Assembly (NCBI RefSeq): GCF_023150235.1 | Contig: NZ_JAKLLH010000018.1 | Span: 1-64,000 of the forward strand | Origin: Azonexus sp. | Lineage (GTDB): Bacteria > Pseudomonadota > Gammaproteobacteria > Burkholderiales > Rhodocyclaceae | Length of the DNA: 64,000 nucleotides | Direction: 5' to 3' | Shown here: positions 42,480-54,686 of the stretch, piece after piece | Layout of the letters: the number at the start of each line of letters is the position of its first letter | How positions within the stretch are numbered: position 1 is the stretch's first letter | Notes under the pieces: generated by a model | Told to the model about the DNA's origin: nothing | Seen by the model: the letters and a program-made list of their open reading frames with translations, nothing else | The model's database searches: none | Translations under genes and position numbers: made by a program

Positions 42480-42636
42480 CATCCTTGTCTGCCCGATCTG
42501 CAAGGGCAATCTGGAACATCGCAAGAATGAAAAGGAACTGGTCTGCAAGCCGTGCAAGCTGGCCTTCCCGGTGCGCGACGACATTCCGGTGATGCTGGTC
42601 GACGAGGCTCGCCGCCTCGAAGCGGAAGGCCAGTAG
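42460..42636 (+). CDS. Trm112-family zinc-ribbon-like protein
   Basis: A 58-residue protein, [20 protein letters not shown] then [20 protein letters not shown]. Two CPxC/CKPC pairs are present, as in YcaR/Trm112-like proteins. In bacteria the role is undefined (methyltransferase activation in eukaryotes). The GTG start at 42460 follows GAGGAGA and lies inside lpxK; the stop overlaps the kdsB start by one base. Confidence 0.9.
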   Translation: MDARLLDILVCPICKGNLEHRKNEKELVCKPCKLAFPVRDDIPVMLVDEARRLEAEGQ

Positions 42637-43403
42637 TGTCGGCCCCGGCGTTCAAGGTCGTCATCCCGGCCCGCTACGCCTCGACCCGCCTACCCGGCAA
42701 GCCCCTGCTCAACCTCGGCGGCAAGCCGATGGTGGTGCGCGTCGCCGAACGCGCGCGGCAATCCGGGGCCGAGGAAATCTGGGTCGCGACCGACGACGAG
42801 CGGGTCCATGCTGCCTGCTGCGCGCACGAGGTCGCCGCGATCATGACCCGCAGCGACCATCCCACCGGTACCGACCGCCTGGCCGAAGTGGTCGCCCAGC
42901 GCGGCTGGGCAGCCGATACGCTGGTGGTCAATGTGCAGGGCGACGAACCGCTGATCGAGCCGGCGGTGATTCTGCAGACCGCGCGCCAGCTGGCGGCCAG
43001 CGGCGCCGATATCGCCACGGTGGCACATCCGATTGCCGCTGCCGAAGAGTTTTTCAACCCGAATGTGGTCAAGGTGGTCTGTCGTGCCGACGGCGACGCT
43101 GCGTATTTTTCGCGCGCGCCGCTGCCCTATGCCCGCGACGATTTCGCCCGCGACCGTAGCGTGCTCCCGGCCGGCTTGCCGGCCTTGCGCCACGTCGGCC
43201 TCTATGCCTATCGCGCGGCCTTCCTCAAGGCCTACGCCGGCCTGGCGCCAGCGCCGACCGAGCAGTTCGAGGCACTCGAACAGTTGCGTGCCTTGTGGCA
43301 CGGTTACCGCATCAGCGTGGCGCAGATCGACGCCGCGCCGGCTCCCGGTGTCGACACCCCGGAGGATGCCGAGCGGATGCGCAAACTGTTTGACCGGGTT
43401 TGA
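42636..43403 (+). CDS. kdsB: 3-deoxy-manno-octulosonate cytidylyltransferase
   Basis: The 255-residue enzyme makes CMP-Kdo for lipopolysaccharide. Motifs: [55 protein letters not shown] and a C-terminal [19 protein letters not shown] start at 42636 (MSAPAFKV) overlaps the preceding stop. Length is normal. Confidence 0.96.
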   Translation: MSAPAFKVVIPARYASTRLPGKPLLNLGGKPMVVRVAERARQSGAEEIWVATDDERVHAACCAHEVAAIMTRSDHPTGTDRLAEVVAQRGWAADTLVVNVQGDEPLIEPAVILQTARQLAASGADIATVAHPIAAAEEFFNPNVVKVVCRADGDAAYFSRAPLPYARDDFARDRSVLPAGLPALRHVGLYAYRAAFLKAYAGLAPAPTEQFEALEQLRALWHGYRISVAQIDAAPAPGVDTPEDAERMRKLFDRV

Positions 43404-43493
43404 AATAGCGAGTACTTTTTTCGAAAAACAATCGCCAGCGCCAAGGTAGCCAAGGCGGTCGAGAACAGGTTTCAGTAGTAAAACTTTTAATAA

Positions 43494-44165
<672 letters not shown>

Positions 44166-44189
44166 TTCCTCCCATGTAAGGAGAAGCCC

Positions 44190-45461
44190 ATGGCCGCAAT
44201 CAATGCCTTCTATGCGCAGTCGGGAGGTGTGACTGCGGTCATCAATGCAACGGCGTGCGGCCTGATTCAGGAAGCGCGCCGTTTGCATTTGCTGCACCCG
44301 GAAAAGATCGGCAAGGTGCTGGCTGGGCGCGACGGGATCATCGGCGCATTGACCGAAGACCTGATCGACACCAGCCGGGAGTCCGATGCCGACATCGCCC
44401 GCCTGCTGCAGACGCCGGGCGGTGCTTTCGGCTCCTGCCGCTACAAGTTGAAGAGCCTGGAGCAGCATCGTGCGCAGTACGAACGCCTGATCGAGGTTTT
44501 TCGCGCGCACCAGATCGGCTATTTCTTCTACAACGGCGGCAACGATTCGATGGACACCGCGTGGAAGGTGTCGCAGATTGCCGAGGCGATGGGCTATCCG
44601 GTGGTCTGCGTCGGGATTCCCAAGACCATCGACAACGATCTGCCGCTGACCGACTGCTGTCCCGGCTTCGGTTCGGTCGCCAAGTATGTTGCGACCTCGA
44701 TCCGCGAGGCCGGCTACGATGTCGCGTCGATGGCGCGCACCTCGACCAGGATTTTCGTCCTTGAAGTGATGGGCCGCCACGCCGGCTGGATCACCGCTGC
44801 CTGCGGCCTGGCGTCCGAGCAGGCCGGCGAGCCGCCGCATCTGTTGCTGTTTCCCGAGGTGCCGTTCGATCCCGAGGCCTTCCTCGCCCGCGTCGACCAG
44901 TGCGTGCGCGATTACGGTTATTGCACGGTCGCCGTCTCCGAAGGTTTGCGCGATGCAGCCGGCAATTTGCTCGCCGAGTCCGGCGGGCGCGATGCCTTCG
45001 GCCATGCGCAGCTGGGTGGCGTTGGCCAGTACGTCGCGCAATTGATCAAGGACCGCCTCGGCCACAAATACCACTGGGCGCTCGCCGATTACCTGCAGCG
45101 TTCGGCCCGCCACCTGGCTTCGCGTACCGACCTCGAACAGGCGCACGCGCTTGGTGTCGCTGCGGTCGACCTCGCCTTGCAGGGCAAAAACGCGGTGATG
45201 GCGACCATCGTCCGCGAGTCGGATGCGCCGTATCGCTGGCGCATTGGCGAAGCGCCGTTGGCCGCCGTCGCCAATGTCGAGCGCAAGATGCCGGCCGAAT
45301 TCATCTCGGCCGACGGTTTCCAGATCACCGACGCCTGCCGCCGTTATTTGCAGCCCTTGATCGAGGGCGAGGCGCCGCCGCCGTTCCGCGCCGGCCTGCC
45401 CGACTATGTCCGTTTGCAGAATCTTGCCGTAGAGAAAAAGCTCGCCGCATTTGCCGTTTGA
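44190..45461 (+). CDS. pfp: PPi-dependent 6-phosphofructokinase
   Basis: The 423-residue enzyme uses pyrophosphate to phosphorylate fructose 6-phosphate reversibly. Motifs: [17 protein letters not shown] at the N-terminus, [16 protein letters not shown] (GGND, with Asp replacing the Gly typical of ATP enzymes), [20 protein letters not shown] and [15 protein letters not shown]. It lies 24 bp after adk with AAGGAGAAG upstream and 70 bp before hppA, so PPi use (PFP, H+-PPase) is grouped with an adenylate pool enzyme. Confidence 0.95.
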   Translation: MAAINAFYAQSGGVTAVINATACGLIQEARRLHLLHPEKIGKVLAGRDGIIGALTEDLIDTSRESDADIARLLQTPGGAFGSCRYKLKSLEQHRAQYERLIEVFRAHQIGYFFYNGGNDSMDTAWKVSQIAEAMGYPVVCVGIPKTIDNDLPLTDCCPGFGSVAKYVATSIREAGYDVASMARTSTRIFVLEVMGRHAGWITAACGLASEQAGEPPHLLLFPEVPFDPEAFLARVDQCVRDYGYCTVAVSEGLRDAAGNLLAESGGRDAFGHAQLGGVGQYVAQLIKDRLGHKYHWALADYLQRSARHLASRTDLEQAHALGVAAVDLALQGKNAVMATIVRESDAPYRWRIGEAPLAAVANVERKMPAEFISADGFQITDACRRYLQPLIEGEAPPPFRAGLPDYVRLQNLAVEKKLAAFAV

Positions 45462-45531
45462 CCGTGGTTTGCGGTTGCGCCGGGTGGTCATCCCGACCGC
45501 CCGGGTGTTTCATCAACGCAGGGGGTGTGTG

Positions 45532-47586
<2,055 letters not shown>

Positions 47587-47595
47587 GCGCCTGCC

Positions 47596-48258
47596 TCAGC
47601 ACATCTTGACGACGATGTCGTGCAGGGTGTTGGCGCAGTTGGCCATGCGGTCGGCGGCGTTGGAGAGATGGCGGTAGATTTCCCGGCGCTTGAACATGTG
47701 GATGTAATCATCGCCTTGGAACAACTCGGCGATGGCGCGGCGATAGGCTTTTTCCACCCGGCGTTCGGCTTTGCGGGCGGCGTCGGCGTCGCCGGCGGCG
47801 CCGGCAGGGTCGTGGGAAAGCCTGGCGTAGCCGAGGGCGAGGGCATCGACCCCGAGCTTGATGTGCAGAGCCATTTCCAGGCAGTGCTTGTCGGGTGCCA
47901 GGGCGAGCACATCCATTTCGCTGACCGTGGTTTTGCAGTAATTCACCACTTCGTCGAGATCGATGATCGCGCGGTAGAGGTCTTCCCGGTCGATGGGGGT
48001 CGAAAAAGCTTCGTTCAAGGTGTGGAGATTGCGCACCTTGATCCGGTCCGCCTCATGTTCGTCGCGGCGGATCAGCTTGCCGGTTTCGGGGTTGCCGCTT
48101 TCCATGAATTCGATGAGCAGGCCGGCGGTATGCGCTGCCTGCTGGCATTGCTCGGTGAGCAAGGCAAAAAAATCCGGCATGCGCGGAAAGACGTGCTCGA
48201 TGATGCGCCGCAAGAGCGAGGGCCTGCGGGTGGACGTGGCGGCTGGGGTCGGGTTCAT
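47596..48258 (-). CDS. DUF47/PhoU-like Pit accessory protein
   Basis: A 220-residue, all-helical cytoplasmic protein: LLRRIIEHVFPRMPDFFALL, ETGKLIRRDEHEADRIKVRN, TPIDREDLYRAIIDLDEVVN and YRHLSNAADRMANCANTLHD are DUF47 hallmarks (PhoU-like with acidic metal-binding patches). Such proteins accompany and probably control Pit transporters. The start overlaps the pit stop by 4 bp. It converges with hppA, leaving 9 bp between stops and no visible terminator. Confidence 0.92.
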   Translation of the reverse strand: MNPTPAATSTRRPSLLRRIIEHVFPRMPDFFALLTEQCQQAAHTAGLLIEFMESGNPETGKLIRRDEHEADRIKVRNLHTLNEAFSTPIDREDLYRAIIDLDEVVNYCKTTVSEMDVLALAPDKHCLEMALHIKLGVDALALGYARLSHDPAGAAGDADAARKAERRVEKAYRRAIAELFQGDDYIHMFKRREIYRHLSNAADRMANCANTLHDIVVKMC

Positions 48259-49298
48259 GGCCGGTTTCCGAGAAAAAGATGTACCAGGGCGTAGGCCTGG
48301 ATCGCGACCAGGGCGGCGCCGGGAATGGTGACTACCCAGGTGGTGGCGATTTCGCCCGCCTTGTTCCAGCGGACTGCTCGCGGGCGTTCGGAAGCGCCGA
48401 TGCCCATGATCGAGGTGGCGACGACGTGCGTGGTCGAGACCGGGGCGCCCCCCAGGGATGCCGCCAGGATGACCGCCGCCGAAGTCAGCTGCGAGCCGAG
48501 GGCATGCTGCGGGCGGACGCGGTAAATGGCGAACCCCAGGGTGCGGACAATGCGCCAGCCACCGGAAAGAATGCCCAGTGTCATGGCGCAGGCGCAGGCG
48601 AGCATTACCCAGAACGGCACCTCGAAACGCGGAATGAAACCGCCGAGGAGCAGCACCAGGGTCAGGATGCCCATGCTTTTCTGGGCGTCATTGGCCCCGT
48701 GTGCGAAGGCCAGGCCGGCGGCGGTGAAAAACTGGGTGCTGCGCAAGTGCTGATTGGCGGCCGGGCGGGCGCCGCGCAAGATCACGGTCAACAGCCGGTG
48801 GAGGAGAAAACCGACCCAGAAGCCGATCAGTGGCGAGAGGAGGAGGGCGGCAAGCACCTTGACGATGCCGGTCAAGTGGCCGGCGGCGAGTTCCTTCAGC
48901 CCCCAGACGACATGCTCGCTGCCGACGGCGACACTGACCGAGCCGATCAAGCCGCCGACGAGGGCGTGCGAGGATGATGAGGGGATGCCGAAATACCAGG
49001 TCAGCAGGTTCCAGGCGATGGCGCCAAGCAGGCCGCAGAGCAGGATGGCCAGCGAGAGTCGCGCTGGCAAGTCGTCGAGGCTGACGAACTTGCCGATGGT
49101 GTTGGCAACGGCGGTACCGCCGAGCAGCGGGCCGAGGAACTCGAAGAAAGCGACCACCAGCACCGCCTGCACCGGCGTCATCGCCCGCGAGGCGATGACC
49201 GTGGCGACGATGTTGGCGGCGTCGTGAAAACCGTTGGTGTAATCGAAAAGCAGGACGACCAGCAGGGTCGCCGCCGTGAGCAGCAGGAGACTGTCCAT
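48255..49298 (-). CDS. pit: Low-affinity inorganic phosphate transporter, Pit family
   Basis: The 347-residue integral membrane protein has about ten helices and the duplicated PHO4 signatures: LLFDYTNGFHDAANIVATVI near the N-terminus and GLAFAHGANDAQKSMGILTL in the middle, plus FGIPSSSSHALVGGLIG and GGAPVSTTHVVATSIMGIG. It takes up metal-phosphate with protons. Co-translated with the DUF47 gene. Neighbouring hppA releases Pi from PPi in the cytoplasm; a functional link is inference. Confidence 0.95.
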   Translation of the reverse strand: MDSLLLLTAATLLVVLLFDYTNGFHDAANIVATVIASRAMTPVQAVLVVAFFEFLGPLLGGTAVANTIGKFVSLDDLPARLSLAILLCGLLGAIAWNLLTWYFGIPSSSSHALVGGLIGSVSVAVGSEHVVWGLKELAAGHLTGIVKVLAALLLSPLIGFWVGFLLHRLLTVILRGARPAANQHLRSTQFFTAAGLAFAHGANDAQKSMGILTLVLLLGGFIPRFEVPFWVMLACACAMTLGILSGGWRIVRTLGFAIYRVRPQHALGSQLTSAAVILAASLGGAPVSTTHVVATSIMGIGASERPRAVRWNKAGEIATTWVVTIPGAALVAIQAYALVHLFLGNRP

Positions 49299-49337
49299 GC
49301 CCGTCCTTCCTCCCTTGTTCGTTCCCCGGCCGTCCGC

Positions 49338-50750
49338 TCAGCGCGGTAGCAGGAAGCTGGCTTTTTCGCGAAGCTTGATCTCCGGGTTGTCGGTGGCGAC
49401 GATATTGAAATGGATGGTGTTGGCGCCGCTCTTGCCGGCTTCCGGTGCAACGCGGACCGCCGTATTGAATCCCTGCAGGCTGGCGGCATCGACCTCGAAT
49501 TCCGCCTCGCCGGCGATTTCCGCTCCATCCAGGCCGTCGACCGTGATTCGATAGCGATGCGCGCGTTCCTCCGTGTTCATGATCTGCAGCAGATACAGGT
49601 TTTCGATGCGACCGTCGTCGGCTTCGCGGGCGAGCACCGAGCGGTCGCGGATGACGTCCACCTTGAGCGGTACGCGATGCGCGAGGAACCAGGCGCAGAG
49701 GCCGCAGATGAGTAGCAGGATCGCCGTGTAAAGCAGAATGCGCGGGCGGACGATGTGGGCCGTGATTTCCTTGCGGCTCAGATGCTGGGCCATCGCGTTC
49801 TCGGTCGAATAACGGATCAGGCCGCGCGGCAGGCCGACTTTGTCCATGACCTGATCGCAGACGTCGATACAGGCCGCGCAACCGATGCACTCGTACTGGA
49901 GACCATTGCGGATGTCGATCCCGGTCGGACAGACATGAACGCACTGGCCGCAATCCACGCAATCGCCGAGGCCGGCGGCCTTGGCGTCGCTGCCTTTCTT
50001 GCGGGCGCCGCGCTGTTCGCCGCGCTCCGGGTCGTAGCTGATGATCAGCGTATCCGGGTCGAACATCACGCTCTGGAAGCGGGCGTAGGGGCACATGTAT
50101 TTGCATACCTGCTCACGCAGGAAACCGGCCATCAGGATCATGAAACCGGCGTAGAAGAGAATCCAGAAGGTTTCCCACGGGCCGAGGCGGTTGTTCAGAA
50201 CATTGCCGATCAATTCGTCGACCGGCGTGAAATAAGCGACCAGGGTAAAGCCGCTCCACAGGCCGAGCAGGGTCCACAACAGGTATTTGCTGGCCCGCAG
50301 GCGGAATTTGCGGGCGTCCATCGGCGCCTTGTCGAGCTTGATGCGGGCGTTGCGGTCGCCTTCGATGAAATTCTCGATCCACATGTACATCTCGGTGTAC
50401 ACCGTTTGCGGGCAGGCGTAGCCGCAGAAGAGACGACCGGCGACAGCGGTGACGAGAAAGAGCGCGTAGGCCGAGATGATCAGCAAGACGGCGAGGTAGA
50501 TGACGTCCTGTGGCCAAAAAACCATGCCGAAGATGTAGAACTTTCGTTCAAGAAGGTGAAAGAGAATGGCCTGGCGACCGTTCCATTCGAGCCAGGGCGC
50601 GCCGTAGAAAATGACCTGGGTGAAGATCACAAGCGCCACGCGCCAGTTGTCAAAAAAGCCGCGCACGCTCTTGGCGTGGATTTTCTTGCGTTTTTCGTAG
50701 AAAGAGACCGGGGCCGGGCTGGTCTCTTGCGCTTTGTTTGCTTGGTTCAT
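49338..50750 (-). CDS. ccoG: CcoG (FixG) copper-reductase/ferredoxin-like protein for cbb3 oxidase assembly
   Basis: The 470-residue protein has an N-terminal cytoplasmic tail, several helices including GRLFCGYACPQTVYTEMYMW (a CxxxCP motif), two 4Fe-4S sites (CVDCGQCVHVCPTGIDIR; CIGCAACIDVCDQVM) and a C-terminal Ig-like FixG domain (YRITVDGLDG; NTIHFNIVATDNPEI). CcoG reduces Cu(II) for cbb3 oxidase assembly. ccoNOP and ccoHIS are not nearby, so it is an isolated copy. It is divergent from the sigma-54 activator gene. Confidence 0.94.
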   Translation of the reverse strand: MNQANKAQETSPAPVSFYEKRKKIHAKSVRGFFDNWRVALVIFTQVIFYGAPWLEWNGRQAILFHLLERKFYIFGMVFWPQDVIYLAVLLIISAYALFLVTAVAGRLFCGYACPQTVYTEMYMWIENFIEGDRNARIKLDKAPMDARKFRLRASKYLLWTLLGLWSGFTLVAYFTPVDELIGNVLNNRLGPWETFWILFYAGFMILMAGFLREQVCKYMCPYARFQSVMFDPDTLIISYDPERGEQRGARKKGSDAKAAGLGDCVDCGQCVHVCPTGIDIRNGLQYECIGCAACIDVCDQVMDKVGLPRGLIRYSTENAMAQHLSRKEITAHIVRPRILLYTAILLLICGLCAWFLAHRVPLKVDVIRDRSVLAREADDGRIENLYLLQIMNTEERAHRYRITVDGLDGAEIAGEAEFEVDAASLQGFNTAVRVAPEAGKSGANTIHFNIVATDNPEIKLREKASFLLPR

Positions 50751-50930
50751 CGGGAATTTCCCTTGCCGGAGAAAAACGGTTTATAACAAGATGTATGCCT
50801 GTTTTGTCTAGTTCATATGATCTATTAAAAACAGTCGCTTGTCTTCCTTCGCTCTCTTTGTCTGACGACACGCTATCTGGTTCGCGCCAGAATTGGCGGA
50901 CAATTTTGGCAATTTGCCGGATTTGACACA

Positions 50931-52322
50931 ATGAACTCCTCAAAGACCGACCCGATGAACGCCCGCTTGAGCGAACTGCTTTCCTATCTCGAAGTGCTAC
51001 CTGGGCCGAGGATGGTGATGGATGCGGATTACCGCATCGTCGCCGCCAATGCCGCCTACCTGCGCGAGTTCGCGGGCGAAGACGGCGACGGGCTGGCCGG
51101 GCGGCATTGCTACGAGGTCTCGCACCGCTTCAGCGTCCCCTGCGACCAGGCCGGTGAATCCTGCCCGTTGAAGCTGAGCCTGGCGTCGGGGCGACCGCAG
51201 CGGGTATTGCACCTGCATCATACGCCGCGCGGCGAGGAGCATGTCGCCGTCGATACGACGCCGATTCGCAACGCGGCGGGTGAAATCGCCTACTTTGTCG
51301 AGAGCATGCAAGTCCTTCGGCAAAGCAGCAGCCGTCCGGCCGCTCAAGGCCTGGTCGGGCGGGCGCCGGCCTTTGTCCGCATGCTGGAAAAAGTGATGCG
51401 GGTGGCGCCTTCGGCGGCGGCGGTCCTGTTGCTGGGCGAAACCGGGACCGGCAAGGAACTGGTGGCGCACGCCATCCACGAAGCCAGCAAGCGCGAAAAA
51501 GGGCCTTTCGTTCCCGTCGACTGCGCCGGAATGACCGAAACCTTGTTCGAGAGCGAGCTGTTCGGTTACGAGAAAGGGGCATTCACCGGCGCGGCACAGC
51601 GCAAGCCGGGCCTGGTCGAGGCGGCGGCTGGCGGTACTCTTTTTCTCGATGAAATCGGCGAACTGCCCTTGTCGCAACAGGTGAAGCTCCTGCGTTTGCT
51701 GGAGAGCGGAAGTTTTCGCCGTGTGGGCGGTCTCGACCACCTGCCCGCCGATTTTCGCCTGGTTTGCGCCACGCATCAGGATTTGCGGGCCATGGTCGCC
51801 GCCGGCAGTTTTCGCCGCGATCTCTACTTCCGTATCAATACCTTTCCCATCCGCACCCCGGCGCTGCACGAGCGGGAGGAGGATATTCCCCTGCTTGCCG
51901 CCTCGCTTCTGGAACGGGTAGATCAGCGTCCGGGGCGTTGCCTGACGCCCGCTGCCCTGGACTGGCTGCAAACCCGGCGCTACGAGGGGAATATCCGCGA
52001 ATTGCGCAATCTGATAGAAGGCGCCGCCCTGTTGGCCGACGGCGACACGGTCGACCGCGCGCACCTGCGGGAAATGGCCGGCGAACTGGCGCCGACGCCC
52101 TCTTTGGCGGACTGGCCGTCATCCGCCCCGCCCGGCGACAGCGACGATACCGGCGGCGACGAGATTTTTCGTAGTGCCGGGCTGCAGCCGCTCGATGCGC
52201 TCGAGGCCGGCTATCTGCGCTGGGCACATCAGCGTCTGCCGGACGATGTCGGAGAACTGGCCAGGGCGCTGGGTATCAGCCCGCGCACCCTGTACCGGAA
52301 ATTGCGCGCCGCCGGTGCCTGA
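50931..52322 (+). CDS. PAS-domain sigma-54-dependent transcriptional activator
   Basis: The 463-residue protein has an N-terminal PAS domain (about 15-130; [18 protein letters not shown]) with Cys residues in [20 protein letters not shown], a pattern seen in small-molecule or redox PAS sensors. An AAA+ domain follows: Walker [14 protein letters not shown] near 169, the sigma-54 contact GAFTGA near 215, Walker [14 protein letters not shown], and Fis HTH at the end ([19 protein letters not shown]). No kinase partner is adjacent, and there is no receiver domain, so the signal is sensed directly. Target unknown; ccoG is divergent. No ribosome-binding site is obvious. Confidence 0.92.
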   Translation: MNSSKTDPMNARLSELLSYLEVLPGPRMVMDADYRIVAANAAYLREFAGEDGDGLAGRHCYEVSHRFSVPCDQAGESCPLKLSLASGRPQRVLHLHHTPRGEEHVAVDTTPIRNAAGEIAYFVESMQVLRQSSSRPAAQGLVGRAPAFVRMLEKVMRVAPSAAAVLLLGETGTGKELVAHAIHEASKREKGPFVPVDCAGMTETLFESELFGYEKGAFTGAAQRKPGLVEAAAGGTLFLDEIGELPLSQQVKLLRLLESGSFRRVGGLDHLPADFRLVCATHQDLRAMVAAGSFRRDLYFRINTFPIRTPALHEREEDIPLLAASLLERVDQRPGRCLTPAALDWLQTRRYEGNIRELRNLIEGAALLADGDTVDRAHLREMAGELAPTPSLADWPSSAPPGDSDDTGGDEIFRSAGLQPLDALEAGYLRWAHQRLPDDVGELARALGISPRTLYRKLRAAGA

Positions 52323-52347
52323 GTCCGGCGCTACGGGGTGGCAATAG

Positions 52348-52809
52348 TCAGGCGGTGAAGCTGTCCGGCATCTGCACGGCGAGCACCTCGCCGCGCGCGG
52401 TGGCGGTGCCGTTGGCGTAAACGACGGCTTCGACAATGACCTTGCGCCCCTTGATTTCCTTGACCTTGCCGCGAATTTCCAGCACCACGCCCATCGGTGT
52501 CGGCTTCAGGTAGTCGACGTGCAGCGAGCCGGTCACGAAACGGAAAGGCGGCTGCGTATCCATGGCCCGGTTTTCCGCGCGGTACATCGCGGCGGCAGCG
52601 GTACCGGTGCTGTGGCAGTCGATCAGCGAGGCGAGCAGGCCGCCGTAGACAAAGCCGGGAATGGCGGTGTGTTCGGGGCGCGGCTGGTAACGGGTGACGG
52701 TCTCGTCGCCTTCCCACACGGTCTTGATCTGGTGGCCGGCGCCGTTGAGGCGGCCGCAACCGTAGCAGTGCGCCACGTTATCCGGGTAAAAGTCCTGAAA
52801 AGCTTGCAT
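52348..52809 (-). CDS. PaaI-type hotdog thioesterase
   Basis: A 153-residue hotdog protein: HCYGCGRLNGAGHQIKTVWEG, IPGFVYGGLLASLIDCHSTG and FRFVTGSLHVDYLKPTPMGV match the PaaI/acyl-CoA thioesterase family with a conserved N-terminal CxGCG. Substrate unknown. Convergent with the sigma-54 activator gene, 25 bp apart. Confidence 0.88.
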   Translation of the reverse strand: MQAFQDFYPDNVAHCYGCGRLNGAGHQIKTVWEGDETVTRYQPRPEHTAIPGFVYGGLLASLIDCHSTGTAAAAMYRAENRAMDTQPPFRFVTGSLHVDYLKPTPMGVVLEIRGKVKEIKGRKVIVEAVVYANGTATARGEVLAVQMPDSFTA

Positions 52810-52900
52810 TCGATGTCTCCTTGCGTGTCATTGGCGATGGCATGGTAAGGCCAGGCGCCCGTGCCGGCCATTGCCGGACTTGCCGAGGATCATGCAAATT

Positions 52901-52916
52901 CCGCCGCAAGCGGCGG
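52901..52916. terminator. Weak GC hairpin between thioesterase and EF-hand genes
   Basis: CCGCCG (52901-52906), loop CAAG, CGGCGG (52911-52916). On the minus strand it is followed by AATTTGC. It lies downstream of the EF-hand gene stop and may end its transcript together with the adjacent palindrome. Confidence 0.4.
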
Positions 52917-52935
52917 CGGAAATCCCGAATTTTGC

Positions 52936-52945
52936 CGGTCGACCG
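52936..52945. repeat. Dispersed palindrome, 10-bp core copy
   Basis: CGGTCGACCG with flanks TTTTGC on one side and TGTTTGCG on the other; intergenic, 22 bp beyond the EF-hand gene stop. Symmetry is shorter than in the main copies. Confidence 0.5.
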
Positions 52946-52966
52946 TGTTTGCGAGGCGGACGGGGC

Positions 52967-53695
52967 TCAGGCGCTGACCGAAAGGCGGCTGAGCAACTCG
53001 CTACTGCTCTGTTCCTGTCCTCCCTGGCCGTAGGCATGGATCAGCTGCATGATTTTCTTCATCACGGCCGTGTTGTTGCTGCTGTCGCTGCTCCCCGAGT
53101 CCTGGCTACTGCTGCTACTGCTGCTGCTGCTGTCCGCACTGCTGCCGGTGCTCGTCTGGCGCAGCGATTCGCCGTAGCTCATGGCTTCGCTGCGGTTCAC
53201 CTTGCCGTCGCCGTCGCTGTCGGCCGTGTCGAAGTTGTCGACGATGCTGGCAATGAGACTGCTGCGCTGACTGTCGCTGCTCCCGATTTCTTCAAGCTGG
53301 CTGCTGAGTTCATCGACGCTGAAGCCGCTGTCACTTTCCTCTTCCCGCGATCCCGAGGGGGGCGGTGGCGGCATGCCCCCGCCCATGCCTTGCGGTCCCT
53401 GGCCGGGCATGCCCTGCATGCGCATCTGGCTGAACTGGCTGTCGAGTTCCTCCTTCAGCTTGCCGAGCGCGGAGGAGAGTTCGTTCTCCGTGACCTTGCC
53501 GTCGCTGTCTCCGTCCAGAGCGGTGAACACTTCGTCGATGCCGGAAGAGGAACTGTCGCTGCTGCCGCTGTCGCCGATCTGGCTGAAGGCCGTGGCCAGG
53601 TCGGCTTTTTCGATGTAGCCCTGCTGCCGTGTGTCGAGGCGGGAAAATATCTGGCTTGCCAGGTGGGCGCTGCTCTGGCCGATTCCGCTGATCAT
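52967..53695 (-). CDS. EF-hand protein with Ser-rich low-complexity segments
   Basis: A 242-residue protein with no signal peptide. Two strong EF-hand loops are seen: DGDSDGKVTENE and DSDGDGKVNRSE; RLDTRQQGYIEKAD is a degenerate one. Between and after them are Ser/Asp-rich tracts (GSADSSSSSSSSSQDSGSS) and a Met/Gly/Pro stretch (MPGQGPQGMGGGMPPPPPS). Calcium binding is likely; location and role are unknown. Start ATG 53695 with AAGGAG upstream. Confidence 0.85.
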   Translation of the reverse strand: MISGIGQSSAHLASQIFSRLDTRQQGYIEKADLATAFSQIGDSGSSDSSSSGIDEVFTALDGDSDGKVTENELSSALGKLKEELDSQFSQMRMQGMPGQGPQGMGGGMPPPPPSGSREEESDSGFSVDELSSQLEEIGSSDSQRSSLIASIVDNFDTADSDGDGKVNRSEAMSYGESLRQTSTGSSADSSSSSSSSSQDSGSSDSSNNTAVMKKIMQLIHAYGQGGQEQSSSELLSRLSVSA

Positions 53696-54000
53696 GATGG
53701 ACTCCTTGGTGGATGAGTGGTGGCAAATGCCGTAGTGGCTTGAGCAAGTTATCGGCCCGTGAGCGGCGGAATTGGCGGCGATTCGGGTTAAGAAGGGTAA
53801 AGTTTTGTTAGCCGGAGGCCGCGCTTTGGGCGGCAAGGCCTCGCCCGGAGCGGGAAAATCGCCTTTTTTGCGGGTGGACCGTGAATAAGGGGGATGGGCG
53901 GCATTTTTTGCCGTCGGGTGGCGTAAAGAAGTGTAAAGCCCCGTAAGCGACTTGCCGCTTTGGCTATCATCGCCCGTGCTGCCGGCTACTGGAGGAGAAA
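53696..54000. other. Intergenic region before the OmpR-type two-component pair
   Basis: 305 bp. TGGACCGTGAAT near 53875 is a variant half of the dispersed palindrome, set in the usual T-rich (GCCTTTTTTGCG) and A-rich surroundings. Two direct GTAAAG-type hexamers near 53796 and 53932 (GGGTAAAGTTTT; GTGTAAAGCCCC), and GGCGTAAAGAAG, resemble CpxR-like GTAAA boxes and may be the regulator's own sites. Otherwise empty. Confidence 0.45.
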
Positions 54001-54684
54001 TTGAGCGCAGTCCTGCTGATTGACGACGACATCGCCCTGACCGCGCTGCTCGCCGATTACCTGACCCGGGAAGGCTATGCGGTAAGCACGGTCAACGACC
54101 CCGTGGAGGGCATTTCCGCTGCCTTGTCCGGGCAGTTCGCGATTGCCGTTCTCGATGTGATGATGCCCGGCGTTTCGGGTATCGAAGTCTTGCGACAGAT
54201 CCGCGCTGCGGGCAACCTGCCGGTGCTGATGCTGACGGCGCGCGGCGACGACATGGATCGCATTGTCGGGCTGGAACTCGGGGCCGACGACTACGTTCCC
54301 AAGCCCTGTCCGCCGCGCGAACTGGCGGCGCGCTTGCGGGCGATCCTGCGTCGGACCGCCGCGCCTCCCGAGTCGCAGGGCCTGCCCATCGTCATCGGCG
54401 CCCTCTGCGTGCGCCCCGGGCAGCGCGTGGTCGAATGGGCGGGGGAGCGGGTGACGTTGACCAGCAGCGAATTCAATCTGGTTCTGGCGCTGGCGCGTCA
54501 ACCTGGCGTGCCGGTGAGCAAGGAAGTCCTCTCCCTGGAGGGTCTGGGCCGGCCGCTGGCGCGCTTCGACCGCAGCGTCGACGTGCACCTCTCGAGCATC
54601 CGGCAAAAACTCGGCACCTTGGCCGACGGTCGCTCCTGCATCCAGACCGTCTATCGCCGGGGCTACCAGTTGATCAGGGACTGA
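54001..54684 (+). CDS. OmpR-family response regulator (CpxR-like)
   Basis: The 227-residue protein has a receiver domain (VLLIDDDIALTALLADYLTR; Asp52 in AVLDVMMPGVSG; LMLTARGDD; GADDYVPKP) and a winged-helix C-terminus (LTSSEFNLVLALARQPGVPV; RSVDVHLSSIRQKLG; IQTVYRRGYQLI). Start is TTG at 54001 with GGAGGAG 4-9 nt upstream, a strong site that decides the start. The kinase gene follows after 2 bp. Resembles CpxR/RstA-like regulators. Confidence 0.93.
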   Translation: MSAVLLIDDDIALTALLADYLTREGYAVSTVNDPVEGISAALSGQFAIAVLDVMMPGVSGIEVLRQIRAAGNLPVLMLTARGDDMDRIVGLELGADDYVPKPCPPRELAARLRAILRRTAAPPESQGLPIVIGALCVRPGQRVVEWAGERVTLTSSEFNLVLALARQPGVPVSKEVLSLEGLGRPLARFDRSVDVHLSSIRQKLGTLADGRSCIQTVYRRGYQLIRD

Positions 54685-54686
54685 GG

